This document shows, piece after piece, positions 1 to 9,900 of a stretch of DNA of 64,000 bases. The notes under the pieces are model-generated. The model did no database searches and was not told where the DNA came from. It was given only the letters and a program-made list of their open reading frames with translations. This DNA is from Adiantum capillus-veneris (lineage: Eukaryota > Streptophyta > Polypodiopsida > Polypodiales > Pteridaceae): assembly GCA_014529385.2 (NCBI GenBank), contig CM043964.1:8505497-8569496 (forward strand), given 5' to 3'. The stretch's first letter is position 1, and every line of letters starts with the position of its first letter. The position numbers and the translations under genes are program-made.

Positions 1-233
1 TGTCTTGTGGATAACTACATCGATTGTATCTTTCATGACAACAATTTTGGTGGCATGCAAGGGCTCATGCTGCTGGTAGCAGTATTGAAATTTTGATGGT
101 GAGTATGGTCGTCTTGGAGACACAAGAGTGGCCTCATTTTTACCAACATACCACAAAAATCATCTGGTATACTTTATCTGACCTACTAGGCTATCTCAAG
201 AAATTTGTTGACTAGAAAGACGACTTTACTGCT
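1..233. other. Flank left of element A, no gene seen
   Basis: No long open frame or recognisable motif. The last five bases (229-233, CTGCT) are the probable left target-site copy of element A; the right copy at 15010-15014 is CTGCC (4 of 5 match). Confidence 0.5.
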
Positions 234-1120
234 TGTCATAATAATCAATATCTAATTCTCCTAAATGATTTTCTCATGTTAAATTGATCATTTAATATGG
301 GGAAGTGCCAGGGGAGAAAAAGCTAGAATATTGGTTAAGCTAGCAGACCGGCCACAGGGATCCAAAGGGGGGCCATCTGCAAAAGAGCCATGTGCAACAA
401 TGGGCTAAAAAGACCCTAAGGTTCAGCCCATTAAGACTTCCAAAATGCTAAGGTTCCAAAATTCAAAGGTTGTGTCCAAAGGTCAACCATGGGGGGAATT
501 GGATGCTCTGTGTGTGTCCCAAACGTCTTTACAAATCCCTACATAGGAGGAGGCGAGCCTTGCTTGTAGGGGATGAGAGAGAAAGTCACACACACACACA
601 AGCTCCCTTTACACAAAGGGAATGAGGGACACATGTCAGCTCCCTAGGCTAGATGCCCACAAGGTGTACCCAATTCCTATTGGATGGCCTTGGAGGTGGA
701 CCAATGAGAATTAGGCTAGAGTAAATCTAGTTTAATTAATTTAAAAACACTTAATAAAAGAACCAATGAGAATTAAGCCCTCTAGAAGACTATTGGACAG
801 TCTCCCAAGGGGTCCAATGAGCATTCAGCAGCCCAATGGCTTGCCTGATTCCTATTGGCCAGGAGGCAAAGGGGTCCAATGAGAGTTTAGTTGAATTATT
901 AAATTACCTAAAGCTCTCACAAAAGGGGAAAGGGGGACACATGTCAGAAGGCTATCACTTATGCTGCTTAATTGTCATTGGCTAGCCCTAGGGAGGTCCC
1001 ATGAGAGGGTAACATGAGCAAATAGCAAGAGGGGTCGACCAAGAGAGGGAGGGGGGCTGATTTTTGCAAGGCATTATCACACACACACACTCGCACAATC
1101 TCATGTGTGAAGTAAAGAAG
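234..1120 (+). repeat. Element A 5' LTR, left part
   Basis: Aligns by eye to the first ~900 bases of the intact 3' LTR at 13404-15009. It is interrupted after base 1120 by element B and resumes after the duplicated pentamer AGAAG (1116-1120 and 5826-5830). It holds a short CA tract near 590 and a CCAAT-box cluster. Confidence 0.93.
668..985 (+). promoter_or_regulatory. CCAAT-box cluster in A-family LTR
   Basis: Ten CCAAT pentamers, counting both strands, lie in about 320 bases (for example in GACCAATGAG, GTCCAATGAGC, GCCCAATGGC, CTATTGGCC). The cluster recurs in the other three A-family LTRs (about 13870-14200, 37270-37590 and 45190-45500). NF-Y factors bind CCAAT boxes; an enhancer role here is inference. 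Confidence 0.4.
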
Positions 1121-1444
1121 TGCCACGTGACACATCCCAACCCTATGTGTCCGTAGACAAGCTACACCACAGTAGGGTTCAGTCAGTTTAGTCAGTTTAG
1201 ATTAGCAATGATCTGACACTTTTGTGAGTCTATTCGTAGACCGTGCATGCCCAGTCACTTAGCTTAGATGCATATCCTCCGGTTGCACACAACATGATCA
1301 TCGGAATTCCCATCAGAATCATTAGTATCAGTTAGAGGAATTTTCCAGTGCATTTAGCCTATTTTCCTATTTATTGGTTATTTTCACTTATTATTTTTAA
1401 GTGACTTTCCAACAAAAGTAGGTAGGGCAATTTTGCTAAGTTAA

Positions 1445-1452
1445 TATATAAG
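1445..1452 (+). promoter_or_regulatory. TATA box of element B 5' LTR
   Basis: TATATAAG inside AGTTAATATATAAGCAAACC. The same box is at 5050-5057 in the 3' LTR and, with small changes, in the solo LTRs of this family. The expected start would lie about 30 bases downstream, near GCACTTTCTGGCA. Confidence 0.55.
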
Positions 1453-1950
1453 CAAACCCAAGTTAGCACTTTCTGGCAAAAGAGGTAGTAGGAGCTTCCC
1501 GCTCAACAGGCAACTTCTCAACAGTACCCCCCCTCAGCAGTAGACCCTCGCCATCCACTCCTTCCCTTTGGCGTTTCCTCCCAGCAAGCCATCGCCTACA
1601 AGTCCTCTTGCCTGGCGTTTTCCAACCTCAGCAGATACATCCCAGCCAACGTCTTTTCAGCCTTGAAAAAAACGCCAACATCACTTGCAGATTCAGCGTT
1701 TTTTCAGCCTTGTCAAAAACGCCAGCTCAGCAGTAGCAAAAACGCAGAATTCAGCAGTTGGATTCTCGCAGTTTTCAGCCTATGACACAGTAGCAGATCA
1801 GCCCCTAGACGGGTGCAGATGTTCCCCCCATTTTCAGCCATAAAAACGCAGCCAAAATAATCATTTTCAGCCACCGAAACAGTCCCGAAATTCAGCGATT
1901 AGAAGATCTCAGATTTCAGCCATCAAGTTGTCGTTGTCACCACCGTCGTC

Positions 1951-2123
1951 CATAGTAACAGGGAATGGCCATTTTCAGGTCCCCGTTCCCCGTTTCCATC
2001 CCAATTTCCCGTTTCGAATCCCCGTTCTGTGTTTCAAATGTGAGTATCTGAAATAGAGAATGGCATTTCATGCATGTTGCCGTTCCTCGTTCCCGTTCCG
2101 ATTTCCCGTTCCTGGTAACTATG
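1951..2123 (+). mobile_element. hAT-type MITE, 173 bp, copy 1
   Basis: Ends are CATAGTAACAGGG and CCTGGTAACTATG. A perfect 8-bp duplication CCGTCGTC flanks it (1943-1950 and 2124-2131). The element B 3' LTR has the uninterrupted empty site near 5504-5516, so the MITE moved in after B integrated. The interior is rich in CCGTTCC-like words. Eight-bp duplications and these ends match the hAT element at 24721-26907. There is no coding capacity. Confidence 0.92.
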
Positions 2124-2202
2124 CCGTCGTCGTCATCGGCATAGTCCAAGTTGCATTAGTCCATTGCATCCGCATTGTACACCTTTGTGCAATCAAAGTA
2201 GA

Positions 2203-2223
2203 CCACTCTCGCCGACGAGAGTG
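2203..2223 (+). other. Conserved LTR stem-loop
   Basis: Arms CCACTCTCG and CGAGAGTGG with a very short loop. It also occurs in the solo LTRs at about 16921 and, inverted, at about 10780-10800, and in an altered form at about 31078. The copy at about 5582 has lost two bases of one arm. The position near the LTR 3' end would place it in the transcript leader. Confidence 0.5.
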
Positions 2224-2448
2224 GGGCCTTCGGAGGAGGATTTTACAACCTCTCGGGTGTCGTATCTCTTCTCTCTCCTTCTCTCAGTCTCATTCACTTG
2301 CACACACAATATCCACTCACTTTGTTCGTGACCACAACACTCTACAAGACGGAAAGCTCTCTCTTTCCCTAAGGACTAAAAGGAACCTTGAGCAATAAAG
2401 ATCACTAATCTTGAGAAAATACAACATTCATTCCGCTGCACCTAACAT

Positions 2449-2460
2449 TGGTATCAGAAC
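2449..2460 (+). other. Primer binding site of element B
   Basis: TGGTATCAGAAC starts two bases after the LTR end. It matches the plant initiator-Met-tRNA complement (TGGTATCAGAGC) with one change. Confidence 0.85.
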
Positions 2461-2811
2461 TTTGGAAGTGTTCTGCATTACTCAAGGAAAGAACCACAAG
2501 AACCACAAGATTTTTTTTTTGCTTGTTGCGATCGCACGAACCCAAGTTTACTTTGGGCGTGGCGATTCCTAAGCGTGTTTTGTTGACGAGTGACAGGAAT
2601 CCCAAGAAAGAAGGGCTTGTCCAGCCTCCCCTTGTGTCTCTTTTCACTCATTGAGAGCGGACCGTGCACTTAGCGGCCGGCCAATTGACGTGAGGTGGGA
2701 AAAAGCAACCTTGGTGTGAGCGCAAGGCCGCCACGGGGTGCGTCCGCAGAAAAGGGTAGAACTCAGGTGAAGAGAAGATCCTTCTCCAACGCGATTTGCA
2801 AGCGAAAGAAA

Positions 2812-2950
2812 ACCTCAAGACCCCAAGAACCCAAGACCCTCAAGACTCAAGAACCTCAAGAACCCAAGATTCTCACGAATCAAGGACCTCAAGACCCTCA
2901 AGAACCCAAGTTCCTCGTGAACTTAAGAACCCACAAGAACCCACAATTGC
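2812..2950 (+). repeat. CAAGAACCC-type minisatellite in element B leader
   Basis: Imperfect 9-10-base units (CAAGAACCC, CAAGACCCT, CAAGAACCT) fill the ~140 bases just before the ORF start. A similar array on the minus strand (GGGTACTTGG units, 18881-18899 and 19081-19185) precedes the gag start of element D, so the feature is shared by the lineage. Confidence 0.75.
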
Positions 2951-2953
2951 AGA

Positions 2954-4534
2954 ATGGTCATCACTCGAAGCGGAATGGATACTTCGCTTGGAGGTGATGA
3001 GCATGAGAGAGGTGAAGAAGAATTTTCCCCACCAGGAGGTTTTTCCGACCCTCCCCCTTTCCCATCTACGACAAGGAATGCACTAACTCCTATGGAGGCT
3101 TTCGCCAAGAGGATGATGGACAGGAAGTTAGAAAGCGAAGAAAGAATCGCAGCCATCGAGCGTAAGTACGAAGAAAGAATGGCAGCCATAGCGCGTGAGA
3201 GCGAGCAAGCACGCTTGGAAGCCAAAGCAAGAGAAGCAGAATTTGATCGAGAGAACCAAGCAAGACAAGCAGAATTTTATCGCGAGAACAAAGCACGATT
3301 GCAAGAGATGTTGCGACTCTTTTCTCAAGTTCAGACAACGATGCAAGAGATTCGGGAAAAGGAGACTCTCCCAGTCTCTTCTTCTCCAAAGCATGACACA
3401 CAGGATTTGCATGATTGTGTGAAGCATGATGATGATTTGATTGACAATGATGAGCACAATGATTTGCATGATGATAAGCATGATGATTTGAATGATATTG
3501 CTAAGCATGATGATTTGGATGATAAAGACGAGCATGATGATTTGCATGATCAAGATGTGATTTCTCACAAGCATGATGAGTTGCATGAAGATGACGTGAT
3601 TGTTCACAAGGATGATGTGTTAGTGGATGCTTTTTCTAGCGAAACTAACCTCGTTGTAGAGTCGATCAATCACGAAGAACCGATCTTGGCTTTTCAGTCG
3701 AGGTCCAAAGAACCCCCACAGGACGATTTGATCATTCAAGAAGAATCGATCTTGGCTCTCGAGCCTTGGTCCAAAGAACCATCACAGGAAGTATTATGTG
3801 TTCGCATGATTGATATGCACGCATTGTTCGAGTGTTTCATTCGTGAAGGTTTCCTGTATTTTAGTGAGCATCGTTATGTGATCCCTTTTCCTAGGCATGA
3901 CATATTGCATGTTGAGCACGTTTCTCTCATGGATGAGCACGAATGTATGCGGATTTTTCGTGAAAAGTTGAAAAGTTTGTATGTAAGGAAGTCGCATTCC
4001 ATGTCTCTTCCTTGGCATGACACAGTATTCGAACGAGCATATGATTGTATGAGCACCAAGCATGGGCATTTCCATTGTGATTTGCCACAGTTGATTGACT
4101 TCGATCAAACAGAAAAGATTCGAGCGCATTGTTTGCATGTGTTGGATGAACGGGTTGTCACTCCGTCTCTATGTTCATCTACATTGCATACACAGTCTAT
4201 AGAGAAGACAAGATTTTTTTCCTTCACTTTACATGGAATGGGTATGTTCATGGTTTTGTGTTGGAGATGGTTTCAGGAATTTTCAGCTATGGAGATTCTT
4301 GAAGACGAAAGAAGCAGGACTCTACACGAAGTTGAAGCAAGAAAGGAGATTCAGAAGACTTTGTGTCGCTTTTGGCCCGGCCCAAAGAAGCAAGCGTTGC
4401 AGACCTTTATGAAGTTCAAGTACCGCGCGACCCACACATCAGAGTGGGCCAGCGAAGAGTCCCTTCCAGGATTCCGGATGTTGTTGGCGATCTCCCTCGA
4501 CGCCATACAGTTCGGTACCAGTACCTCACTTTGA
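2954..4534 (+). CDS. Element B 526-aa gag-like/chromodomain-like chimeric protein
   Basis: One open frame of 526 codons fills most of the interior of element B. The start MVITRSGMD is also the gag start of element D (minus strand, 18866). Residues about 50-135 are a charged Arg/Glu/Ala-rich predicted coiled coil. Residues about 147-222 are a Lys-His-Asp-Asp-Leu repeat tract, very rich in Asp and His. Residues about 275-460 match nothing I recognise. The last ~55 residues (KKQALQTFMKFK ... GTSTSL) parallel the chromodomain-like end of element G pol (KKQVRHYFLKFK ... GTSTSL). The stop codon abuts the polypurine tract, as in G. No catalytic motif is visible. Probable role: a structural or targeting protein helping the partner element; this is inference. 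An intact frame of this length in a non-autonomous element suggests selection or youth. Confidence 0.7.
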   Translation: MVITRSGMDTSLGGDEHERGEEEFSPPGGFSDPPPFPSTTRNALTPMEAFAKRMMDRKLESEERIAAIERKYEERMAAIARESEQARLEAKAREAEFDRENQARQAEFYRENKARLQEMLRLFSQVQTTMQEIREKETLPVSSSPKHDTQDLHDCVKHDDDLIDNDEHNDLHDDKHDDLNDIAKHDDLDDKDEHDDLHDQDVISHKHDELHEDDVIVHKDDVLVDAFSSETNLVVESINHEEPILAFQSRSKEPPQDDLIIQEESILALEPWSKEPSQEVLCVRMIDMHALFECFIREGFLYFSEHRYVIPFPRHDILHVEHVSLMDEHECMRIFREKLKSLYVRKSHSMSLPWHDTVFERAYDCMSTKHGHFHCDLPQLIDFDQTEKIRAHCLHVLDERVVTPSLCSSTLHTQSIEKTRFFSFTLHGMGMFMVLCWRWFQEFSAMEILEDERSRTLHEVEARKEIQKTLCRFWPGPKKQALQTFMKFKYRATHTSEWASEESLPGFRMLLAISLDAIQFGTSTSL

Positions 4535-4545
4535 AAAGGAGGGGA
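4535..4545 (+). other. Polypurine tract of element B
   Basis: AAAAGGAGGGGA directly precedes the 3' LTR (TGTCATGTGACA at 4546) and abuts the ORF stop. The same tract, inverted, follows the LTR of element G at 29066-29078. Confidence 0.8.
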
Positions 4546-5825
4546 TGTCATGTGACACATCCCAACCCTATGTGTCCGTGGACAAGCTACACCACAACAA
4601 GGTTCAGTCAGTTTAGTCAGTTTAGATTAGCAGTGATCTGACACTTTTGTGAGTCTATTCGTAGACCGTGCATGCCCAGTCACTTAGCTTAGATGCATAT
4701 CCTCCGGTTGCACACAACATGATCATCGGAATTCCCATCAGAATCCATTAGCATCAGTTAGGGGAATTTTCCAGTGCATTTAGTCTATTTTCCTATTTAT
4801 TGGTTATTTTCACTTTATTGGTTATTTGTGAGTCTATTCGTAGACCGTGCATGCCCAGTCACTTAGCTTAGATGCATATTTTCCGGTTGCACACAGCATG
4901 ATCATCGGAATTCCCATCAGAATCCATTAGCATCAGCTAGGGGAATTGTCCAGTGCATTTAGTCTATTTTCCTATTTATTGGTTATTTTCACTTATTATT
5001 TTTAAGTGACTTTCCAACAAAAGTAGGTAGGGCAATTTTGCCAAGTTAATATATAAGCAAACCCAAGTTAGCACTTTCTGGCAGAAGAGGCAGCAGGAGC
5101 TTCCCACTCAACAGGCAACTTCTCAGCAATACCCCCCCTCAGTAGTAGACCCTCGCCATCCACCCCTTCCCTTTGGCGTTTTCCAACCTCAGCAGATACA
5201 TCCCAGCTAGCATTTTTTCGGCCTTGAAAAAAACGCCAGCATCACTTGTAGATTCAACGTTTTTTCAGCCTTGTCAAAAACGCCAGCTCAGCAGTAGCAA
5301 AAACGCAGAATTCAGCAGTTGGATTCTCGCAGTTTTCAGCCTATGACACAGTAGCAGATCAACCCCTAGACGGTTGCAGATGTTCCCCCCATTTTCAGCC
5401 ATAAAAATGCAGCCAAAACAGTCATTTTCAGCCACCGAAACAGTCCCGAAATTCAGTGATTAGAAGATCTCAGATTTCAGCCATCAAGTCGTCGTCGTCA
5501 CCACCGTCGTCGTCATCGGCATAGTCCAAGTTGCATTAGTCCATTGCATCCGCATTGTACACCTTTGTGCAATCAAAGTAGACCACTCTCGCCGACGAGT
5601 GGGGCCTTCGGAGGAGGGTTTTACAACCTCTCGGGTGTCGTATCTCTTCTCTCTCCTTCTCTCAGTCTCATTCACTTGCACGCACAATATCCACTCACTT
5701 TGTTCGTGACCACAACACTCTACAAGACGGAAAGCTCTCTCTTTCCCTAAGGACTAAAAGGAACCTTGAGCAATAAAGATCACTAATCTTGAGAAAATAC
5801 AACATTCATTCCGCTGCACCTAACA
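4546..5825 (+). repeat. Element B 3' LTR
   Basis: Starts TGTCATGTGACACATCCC and ends GCACCTAACA before the AGAAG duplication. It lacks the MITE. A 179-base tandem duplication is present: the segment starting GAGTCTATTC at 4651 starts again at 4830. TATA box 5050-5057; AATAAA 5772-5777. Confidence 0.92.
4651..5008 (+). repeat. 179-bp tandem duplication inside B 3' LTR
   Basis: Two head-to-tail copies with a few base changes. The 5' LTR and the solo LTRs have one copy, so the duplication is private to this LTR. Confidence 0.85.
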
Positions 5826-5830
5826 AGAAG

Positions 5831-6507
5831 ACTCTCTCTCCTTGTCAAGCTTTAATGGAAAGCTTACCACCTACTCCAAGCTTGTGAGAAGGGAGGCCTA
5901 CACCACCAACTCTTGGCTTTGTGATGCAAATCCAACCAAGAGCCAAGCTTCAATGCATGCTCATCTCCTCTACCATGCTAATTACTAAGCTAAGCTATGC
6001 TAATATGAGTGATTACGTGAGGAGATGTACATCTTTCTCGTAAGAATACTCCTGCTTCCTCTCAATCTACTCTCATACCCTGCTAGTTCTCACCATCTTC
6101 GAAGGTGTGTGAGGTCTTGGGTCTGAGACCGGGGAGAATTGTTGTTGTGTTTGATAAGTGTTTTGCTTAGTGCATGAAGCTTTCATTTTCATTGCATTAG
6201 CTAGTCTTGAAGGAACACAAATAATTGTATTGTACAATGTCTCTCCTGATGGGAGAAACCATAATACAAAGCCTTTTGGAGGGGGGACTGGCTCCATGTA
6301 AATCCGGTCCTCAACTGTTGTCAATAGCTTAATTTCTCTCTCTTGAAAGTATTGTTCATGCTATCTAACGAGGTGTTATGCTTTTTGTTGCTCTCTCTCC
6401 ACCCAAGCACTCTTGTAATTCTCATTAGGAATCTATTCTAATGAAATGCTCACTATGTTCATGCTAATTTCCGCTACACACAAGTTTTTAGGCCATTAAA
6501 TGTTACA
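5831..6507 (+). repeat. Element A 5' LTR, right part
   Basis: Resumes at ACTCTCTCTCC after element B and ends AAATGTTACA. Matches about 14329-15009 of the 3' LTR. Confidence 0.92.
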
Positions 6508-6521
6508 TTGATATTAGAGCA
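6508..6521 (+). other. Degenerate primer binding site of element A
   Basis: TTGATATTAGAGCA follows the LTR. The sister element C has TTGGTATCAGAGCA at the same place, so two G/C-to-A/T changes have altered the site in A. Confidence 0.8.
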
Positions 6522-6924
6522 CAAGGTTTCTCTTTTCTTGCTCAAGAAGGGAGGTCCTCAAGCTAGCTATAAATGGTTGGTATTATTAATTGCATGTGAG
6601 TAAGTAGAATAGGGATTTTTCAGCCTTGCAGTGCCCCTGCCTTCGTGCAGCTAAGGGGGCATCACCGTCAGGAGCTATGGTCTTAATAGTGGAGTCCTAC
6701 GGGGCTTGCTTACGGCTTAACCACTATTGAGCTATTAGAAGCTTGACAGGAGCCGGTGCTGTTTTGGTGTTGAACGACCCTCTCTTCCATTCCTTGCAAT
6801 TAATGGTATTCGAGCCACGGGTACAGTAGCTTGAGTGCTTTTTCTAAAGGGGTAAAGAGGAGTAGCAACTAGGGCTTGAAGTGCCAAAGTACACCTAAAA
6901 AGTTTACACCTAAAAGTTGTTAGA

Positions 6925-9900
6925 ATGGCTGACAATAGTAAAGAGAGTGAAATTAATGTTGATAACTTTGATTTTGTTAATGAGCAAGCTACTAATGATA
7001 CTCCGATCCTTGTTAACTATCTTGTTTCTAGGCTTCAACAAGCCATGGGCAATCCATCTCTCCAAAGTGAAGTGCAACGGCAGCTCCGTTCTCATGGGAT
7101 TCTTTAAGCTCACCACCATGACGAGAGAACACCTAGGAAGCCTCCTTGTGAGACTTCCAAAAGAGGTCTCTCTCTGATTCGGGAAGAAGAAGAGAATCCA
7201 TACGAAGGGCTCAAGAATTTACTTCTTGATGATGCATCTCCTTCCCAAAGGAAAACTCAAGAGCCTCCACCGAAGGAACGAGAAAGAAGTGAGTCTCCCT
7301 CCACCTCGGTGGAGATGGCTCCACGAAGACGGCGGACTAAACGCTCTCCATCACCACCAAAGCGGAGAAGACCATCGCACCCTTCTCCACATCATAATTC
7401 AAAGAGGGATGATAAAAAGCAAGAGAAGGAAAAGGCGAGAAAGAGGACACCCTCTTCTCCATCTTCTTCATCCTCTTCCTCTTATGAAAGTGATGGTGAA
7501 GACGACGAAGATCAAGAGAAGAAAAAGGCGAGAAAGAGGTCACCCTCTTCTCCACCTTCCTCAAATTCTTCACCTTTTGAAGAAAGTGATGGTGCAACCT
7601 TTGAACCATAAAAAAGAAGAGGCCATAGGAAATCCTATGCCGCATGGAAGAGGTCGTCCAAGCTCAAGAAGTTCAAAGAGGGAGGGAAGAGCATCTCTTT
7701 CCTTACCTATGATGGCACCTTTGGTGCTACGGACAAAGTCTTGGCCTTTATCCAACAATTTGATGCGGCGTTCGGAGATGAGGGCTTCACGGAGTCCTCT
7801 AAGCTACGCCATGTAGCTATGCACTTTCAAAAGTCCGTAGGCAATGGTGGTCTAGCCTACGAGCCAACGGTGAAGCTCCACGAACATGGAAAGCTTTAAG
7901 AGCTTCCATTATGAAGCAGTTTTTGGCCACCGATGCCAAAGACAAAGTACTCACCGAATGGCGAAGCTTACAGCTCTCTCCCTATGAATCCATCCACAAA
8001 TATGTAGACAAGTTTTGGGACCTACAACTCAAAGCCACTGTCTTTAAAAAGTTGGATTTTGGAGAGCAAAAGCAACAATTTTGTGCGGGCTTAACCGAAG
8101 AAATGGCGGAGTATGTCAACTCCCAAAGGCCACGTACCATATCGGCGGTAATACACCATACTATGGTGGCCTCTCGAATCAATTTCCAAACGGGGACTAA
8201 AAGAAATAATAAGCCCACGGAAAACAAGGGTTCCAACGAGCCTAAGGAGAAAGACAATGTCCAAAAGTCTCCTAAGGGCAACTCCAACAAAGCTAAAGAG
8301 AAGGGAGTTTACAAAGGTAAAAACAAACTCTCTCCTGAAGAGCTTGAGTGTTATTGCAAGGATAACCGGTGTTTCAAGTGCGGCGAACAAGGGCATGCGT
8401 ACCGCGCTTGTCCTCAAAAGAACAACCGCCAAGATCCTCCTAGAGCTACCTTGGTTAAAATCCAAGAGGAGGAGATTTACCAAACTCACCACAAAGGATC
8501 TCCTCTATGCCATGCTTGGGGAAAGGTAAGAGAACATGATGCTTTTATTCTCTTTGACCCTGGTTCTACTCACAATTTTATATCTATAGAGTTGGCCACC
8601 AAGCTAGGCATACAAGCCTATGAGATGGGAGATGTCCTACCCGCAGACCGTGCTTTCAAGGGGCAAGAAGCTTTAGTCACTCTCTTTATCGGGAAATTGA
8701 GGCTTCATGTCCAAAGCTATGTGGACAAAGAGGACTTCTTTATCTCTCCTCTCAAGCATGAGGATGTAATCCTAGGGGCACCATGGTTTGATCGCCTGGC
8801 TGCTAATGTTAAATTCCCTGAAAGGAGAATCTCCTTTAAGTTCAGGGAGAAAGACATGTATATAGATGCTAAGGAAATGGGTTACACTATCCCCATTGTA
8901 CATACACCAGCTTTCAACAAGTCAATAAAGAGCTCTATTTCCGTGTACATGATTTTTGTTAAAGATTCTCAAAATGAACCTAATGCTTTAGCAAAAGAAA
9001 ATAAAAGCAACCAAAAGGAATTAGAGTTATCTGATTTTCTCAAGGGGTTTCAAGATGTTTTTATTGACGACATCCCTTGTGAGCTACCTCCTAAACGAGG
9101 TAATGATGACCATGCAATTGAGCTTCTTCCAGGAAGTTCACCGCCTAGCAAACCTCCTTATAGAGTTTCTCAAGCTCAACAAGAGGAGATTATGCGGCAA
9201 GTGCATGAGTTAGTTGAGAAGGGCATGGTTAGGCCGAGCTCATCTCCATTTTGCTCACCTGTGCTATTAGTGTAGAAGAAAGACAGCACATATCGTATGT
9301 GTGTCGACTATAGAGCACTAAATAGGATCACTATCAAGAATAGGTTTCCCGTTCCACGGGCAGAAGACCTATTTGATAAGCTAGGATTGACCTAAAAAGT
9401 TGCTATCATCAAATAAGGATAGTTGATCAAGACATTGTAAAGACCGCATTTCGCACCACATTTGGTCTTTACGAATACATTGTCATGCCTTTTGGCTTGA
9501 CCAATGCACCAGCCACATTCAACCGCTTGATGGAGAAGCTGTTAAGGCCTCATCGAACCTTCACTGGAGTGTTCTTTGATGATATTATCATCTACTCTAA
9601 TTCATTAGATGAACACAAGCAACACCTCCAGGTAATATTTCAAGTTTTAAGAGAGAATAAACTTTATGTTAATTGAAAGAAAAGTGAATTTTTCTTGCAA
9701 GAGATTCAGTATTTAGGTCACATTATCTCTCAAGATGGCATCCAAATGGATCCATCAAAGTTAGAGGTAATAAAAGGATGGCCTAACCAAAAAATCTTCA
9801 TGAACTAAGAAGCTTTATAGGTATGTGTGCATACTATAGACGCTTCATAGAAAAGTTCTCACAAATTGCGGGACCATTACATAACCTAACAAAGAAAAGC

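Larger units (their letters stand above)
1121..2447 (+). repeat. Element B 5' LTR
   Basis: Runs from TGCCACGTGACA to CCGCTGCACCTAACA. It contains a TATA box (1445-1452), repeats of AAAAACGC/GCGTTTTT (about 1570-1860), a MITE insertion, a stem-loop near 2203-2223 and AATAAA at 2394-2399. It corresponds to the 3' LTR at 4546-5825, which lacks the MITE. Confidence 0.92.
1121..5825 (+). mobile_element. Non-autonomous LTR retrotransposon B
   Basis: Bounded by a perfect 5-bp target duplication AGAAG (1116-1120, 5826-5830). LTRs of 1327 bp (with a MITE) and 1280 bp (with an internal duplication) start near TGTCACGTGACA and end GCACCTAACA. A primer site follows the 5' LTR and a polypurine tract precedes the 3' LTR. 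The 2.1-kb interior holds one 526-codon ORF and no protease, RT, RNase H or integrase, so mobility must depend on enzymes from another element. LTR ends and both ORF termini resemble the minus-strand gypsy elements D and G in this window, which are the likely helper lineage. Confidence 0.9.

Noticed and set aside
3090-3607. Minus-strand frames opposite the element B ORF
   Set aside because: Shadows of the plus-strand ORF caused by its repetitive Asp/His codons.
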